The position numbers and the translations under genes are program-made. Positions 47,957 to 57,855 of a DNA stretch of 64,000 bases are shown here, piece by piece. The notes below the pieces were generated by a model. It saw only the letters and a program-made list of their open reading frames with translations. It was not told the DNA's origin and made no database searches. Source of the stretch: Ancylothrix sp. D3o (GTDB taxonomy: Bacteria > Cyanobacteriota > Cyanobacteriia > Cyanobacteriales > Oscillatoriaceae). Position 1 is the first letter of the stretch. Each line of letters begins with the position of its first letter. The stretch is from assembly GCF_025370775.1 (NCBI RefSeq), contig NZ_JAMXEX010000001.1, forward strand, positions 930,001 to 994,000, in the 5' to 3' direction.

Positions 47957-48748
47957 TTAAGGAAACCCTCGACGCGGTTGAGTATCCGAATAATAGGGCC
48001 CTGATTGTGGCAAACTTAAATAAGGCACACCGGCCTGTTGAGAATTTGAATAAGGGTCTGATGCCGGTCGTCTTAAATTTTGACTCTCTAATTCAATTCC
48101 TATCGCCCCATCGAGTTTTGCATTTGCCAAATTTGCCCCATTGAGATTAGCGCCAGAAAGATTAGCACCACTTAAATTTGCATTTAATAAATTGGCACTA
48201 CTCAAATTAGCACCGCTGAGGTTTGCATCACTTAAATCTACTTCAACTAAACGCGCATCACTGAGATTTGCATTGAGCAAATTGGCAGCCACCAAATTTG
48301 CTTTCCCCATATTACTGCCGGCCAAATTTACCCCACTTAAATTTGCTCTTGCTAACTGTGTGCCAATTAAATTAGCACCTGATAAATCTGCACCGGAAAG
48401 ATTACCATCGCTGATATCAGCATTAACAAGATTGGAGACGCGCAAATCGGCGCCGCTGAGATTAGCATGATTGAGATGAGATTCAAATAAATTGATGCCT
48501 TTAGCATCCAAACCACTTAAATCGGAACTCACCAAATCCGCAGCCACCACATTTGCAAAACTTAAATCAGCACCACTTAAATTTGCCTTACTCAACTTAA
48601 CACTGTTGAGATTAGCAAACATTAATTTTGCACCACTTAAATCGGCTCCACTCAAATTAAACCGGCTCAAGTTGGCATCTCTAAGATCGCCTCCTTGGCA
48701 TTGTTTCGTTTCTAATAACCGTTTGACGTGCGCGGGATTTCCAGCCAT
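47957..48748 (-). CDS. Pentapeptide-repeat protein, copy 2
   Basis: This 263-residue protein is a close relative of the one at 20222-21025. It shares the cap (MAGNPAHVKRLLETKQCQGG), tandem A(N/D)LSG repeats over about 200 residues, and a Gln/Ser/Pro-rich tail. The start is the ATG at 48748, aligned with copy 1. The two copies are about 27 kb apart on opposite strands, so they are dispersed paralogues. The repeats predict a quadrilateral beta helix. The function is unknown. Confidence 0.85.
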   Translation of the reverse strand: MAGNPAHVKRLLETKQCQGGDLRDANLSRFNLSGADLSGAKLMFANLNSVKLSKANLSGADLSFANVVAADLVSSDLSGLDAKGINLFESHLNHANLSGADLRVSNLVNADISDGNLSGADLSGANLIGTQLARANLSGVNLAGSNMGKANLVAANLLNANLSDARLVEVDLSDANLSGANLSSANLLNANLSGANLSGANLNGANLANAKLDGAIGIELESQNLRRPASDPYSNSQQAGVPYLSLPQSGPYYSDTQPRRGFP

Positions 48749-49063
48749 ATTTTTTGCCTTTATATATGCCCCTGGTTTTTTTTGTGAAACTCTGGCATCG
48801 AGAATGTAGATTCGCTGGCAACTGTCGAAGGCGGTTTAGCCCTCGACAACTGCCTTATTGAAATTGTGCTGTAAAAAATGAAAATTTACAGCAATCTATC
48901 AGAAAAAATAGCAGATCCCCGCTAAAAAGCCTAGTCGTCACCCACAGACTCAAAAAATTTCGCTAGGCTTCGGGAATCCGCCAAAGGCAACGGGTAGTGA
49001 AGGCAGATTCACCTGTGTGTCCGTCTGCACAAGGCACAGAATGACTGTTTGGAGAATGATTTT
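48749..49063. other. Divergent intergenic region before the kinase gene
   Basis: These 315 bases hold the promoters of the pentapeptide and kinase genes. A weak stem (AGCCTAG and CTAGGCT, about 48928-48969) is the only structure seen. Confidence 0.4.
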
Positions 49064-52000
49064 ATGACTCAATCCGCTGCACACTCCTATTGCTTAAATC
49101 CCAATTGTCAGCATTCTCAAAATACTCTTACGGCTGAAAATTGCAATGCTTGTGGTACGCCGTTATTATTACAAAACCGTTATCGGGCGATTAAATTGCT
49201 TGGTGCTGGGGGTTTTGGACGAACTTTTTTAGCCATTGATACCTCGAAATCTAGCCAAAACCGCTGTGTAATTAAACAATTTTTTCCTAAAAGTAATGCC
49301 AACCGGCAAAAAGCCTCTGAGTTATTTCGTCAGGAAGCTGAAAAGCTTAAAAATGTAGGAAAATTTCGGCAAGTTCCGGCTTTATTCGATTATTTTGAAG
49401 AAGGAAAAGAACAATATTTGCTGCAAGAATATATTGCCGGTGATAATCTTGCTCAAGAGTTAGAAAAAGAAGGGCCGTTTGATGAAAGAAAGATTCGGGA
49501 AGTTCTGGAACAATTGCTGCCGGTGTTGTGGAATATTCACAACCAAAAAATGATTCACCGCGATATTAAACCAGAAAATATTATCCGCCGGTCTTCCAAT
49601 GGACATCTCGTTTTAGTTGATTTTGGGGCCGCAAAATTTGCCACCGAAACTTCCCTTGCTAAAACCGGCACGATGATCGGTTCTGCTGCCTATATTGCAC
49701 CCGAACAAACGCGGGGTAAAGCGACGTTTGCCAGTGATCTTTACAGTTTGGGTGTAACTTGCATTCACTTAATGACAAATATCCCGACTTTCGATTTATT
49801 TGATTCTACTGAGGATCGTTGGATTTGGCGACAATATTTAGCGAGGCCGGTGAGTTCTCAATTAGGTAATGTGTTGGATAAAATGCTGGAAAGCGCCCTC
49901 AAAAAACGTTACCAAACAGCCTCAGAAGCGCTCAAAGAGTTGAATGATAATCAATCACTTCTGGCGAAACCAAAAACAAAAATCATCGCTGGAAGTGCGG
50001 CATTATTATTGTTTGGTTGGATGGGGTTTAGCGTGGTAGGTTCGTTTATGCAGCAAACCCAAGCGCCGGTTACAAGTTTGGCGGAAAGCACAAATAATCT
50101 GGAAAACTTCTCAAAACCGTTGGGAGTGGGTGGATTATTTGCCAATGATAAAGGACAACAAAAATCTTTCCCATTGTTGCGAACTGATGTAAAAACAAAG
50201 ATTTCTGGTAATATTTCGCGGGTGGAGGTTAAACAAAGTTTTGCTAATCCTTATAAGGAACCTTTGGAGGCGGTTTATACATTTCCATTGCCAGATGAAG
50301 CGGCGGTGGATGATATGGAAATTCGGATTGGAGATCGGGTGATTAAGGGGGTGATTAAAAAACGCGAGGAAGCAAAACAGATTTATGAAAAAGCCAAACA
50401 AGAAGGAAAGACTGCGGGTTTGCTTGAACAAGAAAGAGATAATATTTTTACGCAGTCTTTAGCGAATATTAAACCGGGTGAAAAAATCGAGGTTGTGATT
50501 CGTTATACGGATAGTTTGAAGTTTGAGGGGGGAAATTATGAATTTGCGTTTCCGATGGTAGTTGGGCCGCGTTATATTCCGGGGTCAAAAATTAACGTTC
50601 AAGGGGATACAAATCAGGTTCCAGATAGTTCTAAAATTACGCCGCCAACGCTTCCAGCAACAAGGTCTGGTCAGGATGTTAGCATGGCGATTGAAATTGA
50701 TGCCGGTGTGCCTATTGTGGAGGTAAAATCGCCTTCTCATAAGCTTTTAATTCAAAAACCTGGGTCATCGGAGGCGGAGATAAAATTGGCGCAGGAAAAG
50801 ACAATTCCGAATAAGGATTTTATTTTGCGTTATAAGGTGGCCGGTGCGGAAACGCAGGCAACAATTTTAACTCAAAAAGATGAAAAAGGCGGACATTTTG
50901 GGGTTTATTTGATTCCGGCTGTCGAGTATGCGCCGAAACAAATTGTACCGAAAGATGTGGTATTTTTGATGGATACTTCGGGGTCACAGATGGGGGCGCC
51001 AATTCAACAATCGAAGGAGTTAATGCGCCGTTTTATTAGTGGTTTGAATGCGAATGATACGTTTACGATTATCGATTTTGCGAGTACATCAACAAAGCTT
51101 TCTGCGGAACCTTTGAAGAATACACCGGCCAATCGTGCCAAAGCTTTAGCCTATGTTAACAAGCTGGATGCCAATGGCGGAAGTGAGTTAATGAATGGCA
51201 TTAATGAAGTGTTAAATTTCCCGCCGGCGCCGGATGGAAGATTGCGGAGTATTGTGTTATTAACCGATGGTTTAATAGGCGATGATATGCAGGTCATTGG
51301 GCAAGTTCAAAATCGGTTAAAACCAGGAAACCGGCTTTATGTTTTTGGCGTTGGCCCTGCATCTAATCGGTTTATTCTTAATCGTTTGGCAGAGATTGGA
51401 CGCGGTAAGGTGGAAATTTTGCCACCAGAAGAACCGGCCCAAAAAGTGGCAGCTAAGTTTTTCCGAGATTTGAATAATCCGGTATTGACAAATATTGAGG
51501 TTAGTTGGGTTGGCGAGGGTAAAGAACCGATTGTTTATCCTTTACAATCGGCAGATTTATTTGCTAATCAACCGCTGGTTTTATTTGGCAAAAAAGAAGA
51601 CCGCAAAAATGGGGAATTAAAAATCACTGGTACAATGGCGGGGGGACAGCGGTATGAAAAAGTTTTGAATGTGAATTTTGACCAGGTTACAGGTAATTCT
51701 GGGATTGCTCAATTGTGGGGACGTGCGAGAATTAAGGAGTTGATGAATCAAATTTATAGCCGTGAAACTCCGACGTTGGTTAAGATGGTGACGGATACAG
51801 CATTGCAGTATCGTTTGATGTCAAATTATACGGCGTTTGTGGCGGTTTCTGAGGAGGTTCGTGTTGATCCAAAAAATGCTAAACTTAAGCAACAAGTGCC
51901 GGTGAATTTACCGCAAGGAATGCCAGCCCAACCGATGCCTATGTATGGTGGGAGTGTCGGTGCTGTTCCTGAAGGCAGTTCAATTTTGACAAATATTTTA

Positions 52001-52096
52001 GTGGTTTTGATGTTGGGTGTTTATTGGGTTTATAAACGCCGGTTGGGGGTGAAAAGTATAAACCCCAAAGGCACAAATATGTCGGCAGATGAATAG
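49064..52096 (+). CDS. Ser/Thr protein kinase fused to VIT and VWA domains
   Basis: This protein of about 1,010 residues starts at ATG 49064, with GGAG nine bases upstream. Residues 10-30 form a zinc ribbon (Cys10, Cys15, Cys27, Cys30). A PknB-type kinase follows (about 40-300): GAGGFG loop, Lys71, HRDIKPEN, VDFGAAK and PEQTRGKA. One membrane helix (about 308-330) leads to a VIT domain (about 360-490; VKQSFANPYKEPLEAVYTF) and a VWA domain (about 590-770) with an intact MIDAS DTSGSQMG. A second helix lies near the C-terminus (about 970-990). VIT-VWA is the layout of inter-alpha-trypsin inhibitor heavy chains. A cytoplasmic kinase joined to an outside adhesive module suggests an adhesion-coupled sensor. 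Confidence 0.9.
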   Translation: MTQSAAHSYCLNPNCQHSQNTLTAENCNACGTPLLLQNRYRAIKLLGAGGFGRTFLAIDTSKSSQNRCVIKQFFPKSNANRQKASELFRQEAEKLKNVGKFRQVPALFDYFEEGKEQYLLQEYIAGDNLAQELEKEGPFDERKIREVLEQLLPVLWNIHNQKMIHRDIKPENIIRRSSNGHLVLVDFGAAKFATETSLAKTGTMIGSAAYIAPEQTRGKATFASDLYSLGVTCIHLMTNIPTFDLFDSTEDRWIWRQYLARPVSSQLGNVLDKMLESALKKRYQTASEALKELNDNQSLLAKPKTKIIAGSAALLLFGWMGFSVVGSFMQQTQAPVTSLAESTNNLENFSKPLGVGGLFANDKGQQKSFPLLRTDVKTKISGNISRVEVKQSFANPYKEPLEAVYTFPLPDEAAVDDMEIRIGDRVIKGVIKKREEAKQIYEKAKQEGKTAGLLEQERDNIFTQSLANIKPGEKIEVVIRYTDSLKFEGGNYEFAFPMVVGPRYIPGSKINVQGDTNQVPDSSKITPPTLPATRSGQDVSMAIEIDAGVPIVEVKSPSHKLLIQKPGSSEAEIKLAQEKTIPNKDFILRYKVAGAETQATILTQKDEKGGHFGVYLIPAVEYAPKQIVPKDVVFLMDTSGSQMGAPIQQSKELMRRFISGLNANDTFTIIDFASTSTKLSAEPLKNTPANRAKALAYVNKLDANGGSELMNGINEVLNFPPAPDGRLRSIVLLTDGLIGDDMQVIGQVQNRLKPGNRLYVFGVGPASNRFILNRLAEIGRGKVEILPPEEPAQKVAAKFFRDLNNPVLTNIEVSWVGEGKEPIVYPLQSADLFANQPLVLFGKKEDRKNGELKITGTMAGGQRYEKVLNVNFDQVTGNSGIAQLWGRARIKELMNQIYSRETPTLVKMVTDTALQYRLMSNYTAFVAVSEEVRVDPKNAKLKQQVPVNLPQGMPAQPMPMYGGSVGAVPEGSSILTNILVVLMLGVYWVYKRRLGVKSINPKGTNMSADE

Positions 52097-52130
52097 GATA
52101 GTTTTTAGGTTGTTGTAAAATCTGTGAGAA

Positions 52131-53765
52131 TTAGTTTCGGGGTGCGTTTGGCGATGCACCCTCCTTTATTTTAAATAAACTTATTTCATCAATTTTGCTT
52201 ATAAAAACTAACTGTATTTTTCGGTTTTGATTTGGCAGTGATGCCAGTAATTCTTCCGAAGGATTGTAGAGGAAAACATCACTAAAATTATGGTAAATTA
52301 GCGGCATTTTTGGTTCAATGATAAGACTAAGCTTAACTTTTTCATCTAAAAGATAGCTTAAAGATAATAAGTTTCCCAAGTTTTGAAAGTTAATTAAGTT
52401 TAAGTCTTTTTCACTTATGAGGAGGGGTGCTTTAGTTTGATTGATAATTTTAGCAATATTATAATTATGATTACTATTATATTTAAACCACCACACGGGA
52501 GATTGAGAACTAATTGCACAAGAAATAATCCCCACAGATAGCATTGATCCTAAAGCAAAATTCCACAAAGCTTTTTTGTAAGAAAAAACTATTTTATTTG
52601 CTAAAAAATAAGCCATTGCTAACTGTAAACCCACATAGCAAGGAATTAGATAACGGCTAACAGTTGAACGCATACCGCCAAGCAATAAATCTGGGATGGC
52701 TAGGAGGATAAATGTGAGAATACTCAACAGCAAAATAAACTGCCAGATGCGGGGGGAAGAATGCCGGTATGTAAAATAAATTGAGTAACAGATAAAATAA
52801 AAGCCACCTAATAAAATAGCGATACCCATAAAATTAAAGCGAAAATCTCTGGAACTTGCAAAGTTAAAATCTAAAAAAGGTAGATTGAAATTTACTAACC
52901 AAAGTTTGAATAAAGCATTGTAATAACCAGGCATTATTTGAGTTTGCCAGTTGGTTTTATTTTGAACTTGTTCCCAGTGTAAAATTATCGGCAAAAACCA
53001 AGGCACTAAAGCCAAAAAACCTGCACACCAAACCACAGTAAAACGGGAAAAAGTTTTTGTCCACTTAAAATGTTCTTGAATGGCGGCATAAATTGCATGA
53101 ATAACCACAACAAAAATAAAAAATAAATGGGTATAAAAACCAACCAATAGCGACATAAAATAATAGAAAAAGATCAAGACAGTTTGCCGTTTTATGGCAT
53201 GGAGAAATGCCGCACAAGAAAAGATAATTGTCACCGTCCATAAACTATAGGGGCGTGCTTCTTGAGAGTAAAGCACATGAAACGGAGAAACCGCCATCAA
53301 AGCAATAGCTATCCAACTCACAAATGGTGCTAGAAATAACTCTTGACACAACCAATAGAGGGCGGGAAAAATTAACAGACTAATCACCGCTGATAAACTG
53401 CGAATTGTGACAATAGAACTGCCAAAAACCTGGGCCCAAAAGCGAGCAATGATAAAATAAAGAGGAGTAAGCTGCGGTTCTTCCGTTGCCACCCCCCGAA
53501 TAGTATCTAAAACTGTTTTATCAGGGTTAATTTTTTGGTATTTTTGTAAAGTTTTAATGCCGATAATGCCTTTTTGGGAAACTTCTTCTACTAACTGCGT
53601 TTCCGTGTATCCTGAAATGCGTAAAGAGGTAAAACTTTCATCAATCCAGTAAACCTTACCCTCCAAATGAACAAAGCGAAAAAATATCCCTAAAACCAAA
53701 ATAAGAACGAAAAAATATCGGTAGTTAGCAGATAATTTTTGCCAGTCGGTAAACAATTTCCTCAT
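52131..53765 (-). CDS. Glycosyltransferase family 39-like membrane protein
   Basis: This 544-residue integral membrane protein (from ATG 53765) has about eleven helices. The catalytic-loop motif is YWIDESF near residue 40, then LTPLYFI and SQEARPYSLW, as in ArnT/PMT-type enzymes that use polyprenyl-phosphate sugar donors. It is the second such gene in the window; the other (1-1379) has WLDEA and SQEARHYT. An earlier in-frame start at 53861 overlaps the upstream gene, so I prefer the ATG that gives an 11-base gap. It lies directly downstream of the NTF2-like gene, likely in one operon. Confidence 0.8.
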   Translation of the reverse strand: MRKLFTDWQKLSANYRYFFVLILVLGIFFRFVHLEGKVYWIDESFTSLRISGYTETQLVEEVSQKGIIGIKTLQKYQKINPDKTVLDTIRGVATEEPQLTPLYFIIARFWAQVFGSSIVTIRSLSAVISLLIFPALYWLCQELFLAPFVSWIAIALMAVSPFHVLYSQEARPYSLWTVTIIFSCAAFLHAIKRQTVLIFFYYFMSLLVGFYTHLFFIFVVVIHAIYAAIQEHFKWTKTFSRFTVVWCAGFLALVPWFLPIILHWEQVQNKTNWQTQIMPGYYNALFKLWLVNFNLPFLDFNFASSRDFRFNFMGIAILLGGFYFICYSIYFTYRHSSPRIWQFILLLSILTFILLAIPDLLLGGMRSTVSRYLIPCYVGLQLAMAYFLANKIVFSYKKALWNFALGSMLSVGIISCAISSQSPVWWFKYNSNHNYNIAKIINQTKAPLLISEKDLNLINFQNLGNLLSLSYLLDEKVKLSLIIEPKMPLIYHNFSDVFLYNPSEELLASLPNQNRKIQLVFISKIDEISLFKIKEGASPNAPRN

Positions 53766-53775
53766 GCTATTTTGG

Positions 53776-54318
53776 TTAATCCAAATATTCAATTTTTTCC
53801 AATTGAGACGAGTAAAATTTCCACTGGCCGTTATATTTTTGGAGGTTACATCTGACAACACTTCTGTTATTTCTAAATTCTTGTGGCCCCCTAATTTTTC
53901 TGCCTGTAAGCGTCAGTCTTACTATAGCTTCATTTGCCGAAATTTTCAAAAACTCCGTTTTATTCACTTCAGTTTTGATATCAGCCGCCTTAAAAATTTG
54001 CTGCAATAAAGGCTCCATCTTATCCATCTCAGAAGAATTGGGATGATATGTATCCCTTATCCCTTGCAAATTTTCCTCATTAGTTGCTTTAAGCTGGCGA
54101 TTAATTAATGCTTGAATCGCCTGCCGGTCTGTTTGCTGACTTTGTTTTGTAGATTGCGCCATCACCGGCCTAAAATTCACAGAACCCCCCAAAACCGCAT
54201 CCCCAAAAGCCAAAAAAACAGCCAAAAAAACCAAACCCAAAACTCTCGTACCCTTGTAACTCATCATCCCCCAAATCCTCCTTATCAACAACCGCAGATG
54301 AGCAGAAAACATCTGCAT
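53776..54318 (-). CDS. Secreted NTF2-like protein
   Basis: This 180-residue protein begins with a basic segment and a hydrophobic signal peptide that ends near VMAQST. The remainder resembles a small cone-shaped NTF2/SnoaL domain: ALINRQLKATNEENL, IRDTYHPNS, TEFLKISANEAIVRLTLT and a final strand NGQWKFYSS. I see no catalytic signature, so a ligand-binding or structural role is more likely. The start could be later (Met19). It sits between putA upstream and the glycosyltransferase downstream, all on the minus strand. Confidence 0.65.
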   Translation of the reverse strand: MQMFSAHLRLLIRRIWGMMSYKGTRVLGLVFLAVFLAFGDAVLGGSVNFRPVMAQSTKQSQQTDRQAIQALINRQLKATNEENLQGIRDTYHPNSSEMDKMEPLLQQIFKAADIKTEVNKTEFLKISANEAIVRLTLTGRKIRGPQEFRNNRSVVRCNLQKYNGQWKFYSSQLEKIEYLD

Positions 54319-54352
54319 TCATCTGCGTTTATCAGCGTTTATCTGCGGTTAA
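54290..54352. repeat. Dispersed CGCAGATAAACG repeat, copy D
   Basis: Right part (54310-54352): CATCTGCATTCATCTGCG continuing to CGGTTA, with four periods. Left part (54290-54300) reads AACCGCAGATG. It lies in the 37-base gap between the putA stop and the NTF2-like start and extends into the NTF2-like start. Confidence 0.6.
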
Positions 54353-54355
54353 AAA

Positions 54356-57328
54356 CTAATCAACCCCATCAATAGGAGCAAAACCCTGACGCTGAATATT
54401 CTCACTAACATGACGAGGCTCCAAAAATTGTAACAAATAATCAGGACCACCGGCCTTAGAACCAACCCCAGAAAGCTTAAACCCCCCAAAAGGTTGACGC
54501 GAAACAATCGCACCAGTAATCCCCCGATTAACATACAAATTCCCCACCTCAAACTCAGATTTCGCCTTCTCAATATGAGAAGGAGTGCGAGAATAGATAC
54601 CACCCGTCAAAGCAAAATTCGTACCATTAGCCAGCGCGATAGCCTCATCAAAATTGTGGGCTTTCATCACCGATAAAACCGGCCCAAAAATCTCTTCCTG
54701 AGCAATCGTAGAAGTCCCAGAAACATCCTTAAAAATCACCGGCCCCACAAAATAACCATTTGCAGGAGTAGGCATTTCTAAAGCTAATTCCGCCTCTTGT
54801 TTCCCCTTCTCAATATACTCTTGAATCCGCTTTTGAGCATTAGCATCAATCACCGGCCCAACTTGCGTACTAGGCGACTCCGCAGCACCCACATTTAAAG
54901 AATTTGTCGCCTCAACCAAACGATGCACAAACGCATTATAAACCGGCTCCAACACAATTACTCGTGAACAAGCCGAGCATTTTTGACCACTGTAACCAAA
55001 AGCCGAATAAACCACCCCAGCAACAGCCTGATCTAAATCCGCCGACTCATCAACAATAATCGCATTTTTGCCACCCATTTCGGCAATAACCCGTTTCAAA
55101 TGTTTTTGACCAGGTTGTAAAATAGCTGCATCTGCATAAATTTGACAGCCTACTTCTTGCGATCCGGTGAAAGTAATCATGTGAACATCAGGATGTTTCA
55201 CCATATAAGAACCCACCGAAGAACCCTTACCTGGTACAAATTGAAAAACGCCTTTTGGAATGCCGGCTTCTATTAAAATTTCCGCAAATTTTGCCGCAAT
55301 AACTGAAGAAACTTCAGCCGGTTTGAGCATCGTACAATTACCAGTAACCAGCGAAGCAACCGTCATCCCTACAGGAATTGCCAAAGGAAAATTCCAAGGC
55401 GAAATAATCAAAGAAATGCCGCGAGGTTGATAAGTATAACGGTTATTTTCCCCAGCCACATCATAATTATGACCTTGATCTAACCGTTCCATTTCATCTG
55501 CATAATATCGGCAAAAATCAATCGCCTCCGATACTTCTGCATCACATTCGCGGACAGGTTTACCAACTTCCAAAACCATCCAAGCGCAAAACTCTTGCCG
55601 GCGTTCTGTCATCAATTCCGCAGCTTTTCGCAAAACACCGGCCCGCTGACGCACAGGAGTCCGCCGCCACTGCGGAAAAGCATCTTTTGCAGCTTGAATT
55701 GCTGTTTGTGCTTGTTCCACAGACATTAAGCCAATGGTGCCAATAACTTCACTGGGATTAGAAGGATTGACAGAATTAACTTTTTGTGCTGTTTCCTGAT
55801 AGCTTCCATTGATAAAAGGCAAATAAGTTTTCCCCAATTGTTGACGGACAATTTTTAAGGAAACTTCCGCTTCTTTTCGCAGCGACTCTTTGGCATAATC
55901 GCTATCGGCGCTATTAGGAAAATGTCGAGAAGTGTGATAAGTTTCTGCTGCATTTTCCGGGGACGGGGCTGATATTAATTCCTCGATAGGCCGGTCTTCC
56001 AAACTTTGCCGCAAAAACGAACTATTGGCGGTATTTTCTAATAGCCGGCGAATCAAATAAGCCATCCCCGGTAACAAATCACCATAAGGACAATACACCC
56101 TTACGCGATAACCGCGATCAACTAAAGCTTTTGCCAATTTATCACCCATACCATAAAGCACCTGCATTTCAAACCGGCGCCGGGGGATTTTCAAAGTTTC
56201 GGCAATGGCGATAGCTTTGGCTTGAGAACGCACGTTATGGCCGGCAATTCCTGCGTAGAGATATTGATGATTTTCTAGCAAAAGTTGCGTTAATTTCTCG
56301 AAATTTTCATCCGTTGCAGCCTTTTCATTAAACACCGGCTGCGGCCAATCTTTTTGAGCAGATTTAATCGTTTCCTGATCCCAATATGCCCCTTTTACCA
56401 AGCGAACTGTAACCGGAGTTCCGCGTTTTTTCGCCCACTCAATTAACCCCAACAAATCCTTTTCGCTATCTCGCAAATAAGCTTGCACAGTGACGCCAAT
56501 ATCGCTACGGTTGCGGAATTCCTCTTCCATAAGGATGTTTTTTAAGATAGCAAAAGTGATGTCTTTATAGACATATTGTTCCATATCAAAATGCACCGCT
56601 GCGCCAACTTCTTTAGCGTGGCGTAACAAAGTGCGGACTCGTTCGCTGACTCGTTTTTCGCTGCCGGTTGCATCCAGGGGGTCAAATTGCGAGTAAAATG
56701 CTGTTAGTTTAACAGAAACTTGTACGCGCTTAATTTGTTCGCCATCCGCCTCATCAATTTGAGAAACATTTCCCCATTTTTTAGAGGCTTCTGTTAGTTG
56801 CGTCATTAATTCTAAATAGCGGTCGAGGTAAGATTTTGCTTCCTCTTCTGTGATAACTGCTTCACCTAATAAGTCAATGGTGAACGCCATTTTTTCTTTG
56901 CGGAGACGTTCAACAGTTTTGATGACTTCTTTAATATTTTCACCGGCAATATATTTATGCGCCAATGTTTCTACAGCAGTTGAAACTGTTGTTGCTGCAA
57001 CTTGTCCGGGGATCGAATCGCCGCCACTAAAACCAATTAAACTTTTTAAAGCTGAGGGAAGTTCGACTTGTTCAGTAGTTAAATATTCTTGCAAGTGATT
57101 TGCAATTTCTGCTTTACTGCGGAGGGCCGGTAGGCAATCAATAAAGCGGAACAATTGAACTCGCAAACCGGGGTTACTCATCGTCCACCCCAGCAGTTTA
57201 TCATCCCAGCGCATTTGGTCTTGCAGTTGGGTGAAAAAAGAGCGTTTTTCTTTACTGGCGGCTAAAAGTTGTTTAGCGATCTCTTGGGTTTTGCTTTCGT
57301 AGGTATTATTAGACAATTGGGCGACCAC
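54356..57328 (-). CDS. putA: Bifunctional proline dehydrogenase / L-glutamate gamma-semialdehyde dehydrogenase
   Basis: This 990-residue enzyme turns proline into glutamate in two steps. Residues about 1-460 are the FAD-dependent proline dehydrogenase: HFDMEQYVYKDITFAIL, RLVKGAYWDQE and VRVYCPYGDLLPGMAYLIRR (20 residues) carry its signature. Residues about 500-990 are the NAD-dependent aldehyde dehydrogenase with PWNFPLAIP, GKNAIIVDESADLD and the catalytic Cys in SGQKCSACSR. There is no N-terminal DNA-binding domain, so it is an enzyme only, not a repressor. Length fits the short bifunctional form. A short repeat and the NTF2-like gene follow on the same strand. Confidence 0.92.
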   Translation of the reverse strand: MVAQLSNNTYESKTQEIAKQLLAASKEKRSFFTQLQDQMRWDDKLLGWTMSNPGLRVQLFRFIDCLPALRSKAEIANHLQEYLTTEQVELPSALKSLIGFSGGDSIPGQVAATTVSTAVETLAHKYIAGENIKEVIKTVERLRKEKMAFTIDLLGEAVITEEEAKSYLDRYLELMTQLTEASKKWGNVSQIDEADGEQIKRVQVSVKLTAFYSQFDPLDATGSEKRVSERVRTLLRHAKEVGAAVHFDMEQYVYKDITFAILKNILMEEEFRNRSDIGVTVQAYLRDSEKDLLGLIEWAKKRGTPVTVRLVKGAYWDQETIKSAQKDWPQPVFNEKAATDENFEKLTQLLLENHQYLYAGIAGHNVRSQAKAIAIAETLKIPRRRFEMQVLYGMGDKLAKALVDRGYRVRVYCPYGDLLPGMAYLIRRLLENTANSSFLRQSLEDRPIEELISAPSPENAAETYHTSRHFPNSADSDYAKESLRKEAEVSLKIVRQQLGKTYLPFINGSYQETAQKVNSVNPSNPSEVIGTIGLMSVEQAQTAIQAAKDAFPQWRRTPVRQRAGVLRKAAELMTERRQEFCAWMVLEVGKPVRECDAEVSEAIDFCRYYADEMERLDQGHNYDVAGENNRYTYQPRGISLIISPWNFPLAIPVGMTVASLVTGNCTMLKPAEVSSVIAAKFAEILIEAGIPKGVFQFVPGKGSSVGSYMVKHPDVHMITFTGSQEVGCQIYADAAILQPGQKHLKRVIAEMGGKNAIIVDESADLDQAVAGVVYSAFGYSGQKCSACSRVIVLEPVYNAFVHRLVEATNSLNVGAAESPSTQVGPVIDANAQKRIQEYIEKGKQEAELALEMPTPANGYFVGPVIFKDVSGTSTIAQEEIFGPVLSVMKAHNFDEAIALANGTNFALTGGIYSRTPSHIEKAKSEFEVGNLYVNRGITGAIVSRQPFGGFKLSGVGSKAGGPDYLLQFLEPRHVSENIQRQGFAPIDGVD

Positions 57329-57510
57329 AACTTTACACTCCTAATCTGGGAAGGTGAGATCCACTCAAGCACAATGCCGGTGGTCTTCTATTTCTTATTG
57401 TCACGATTTTTTGACAAACTGGGGGCTTAAGCGTTGATAATTTTTTGCGGCTTAAGGTGTCTTCCCCAACTTAAAACATTATCAGATCGCGGTAAACTTT
57501 TGGGAAAGGT

Positions 57511-57852
57511 TTAGGCCGGTGGTTTTGTGACTCTTATTAATTTTCCTTGGAGGTTTTCTTCCCCAGCAATTGCTTCATTAATTCGAGTGGCCAATCTTTC
57601 CCAATTTTTATCATCTGTGCAAACAATAATGCCGCCGTGATCGGGTTGTTGCCGGTGTAAAAGTACAAAATCCCGTTTATTGAGCGTTAAAACTGCCCTA
57701 TTGCTATTAGTAGCAAATTGCAAAACTTCCGCATCAGTAATTCCCTGGTTGGCATTTCCTGCTTCTTGAACTGTTAAAACATCGTGACCAAAAGCGCGGA
57801 GAAATCGCACAACGGGAAAGGGAAATTGTTCATCAGCATAGAAAAAAGCCAC
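57511..57852 (-). CDS. DUF5615 PIN-like toxin
   Basis: This 113-residue protein matches DUF5615, a compact PIN-like nuclease family. Acidic active-site candidates lie in FYADEQFP near the start, GITDAEVL in the middle and LTLNKRDFVLLH later. The gene lies 3 bases after its DUF433 partner, with a shared reading direction, the usual toxin-antitoxin layout. It likely cleaves RNA when free of antitoxin; the target is not known. Confidence 0.78.
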   Translation of the reverse strand: MAFFYADEQFPFPVVRFLRAFGHDVLTVQEAGNANQGITDAEVLQFATNSNRAVLTLNKRDFVLLHRQQPDHGGIIVCTDDKNWERLATRINEAIAGEENLQGKLIRVTKPPA

Positions 57853-57855
57853 TTT

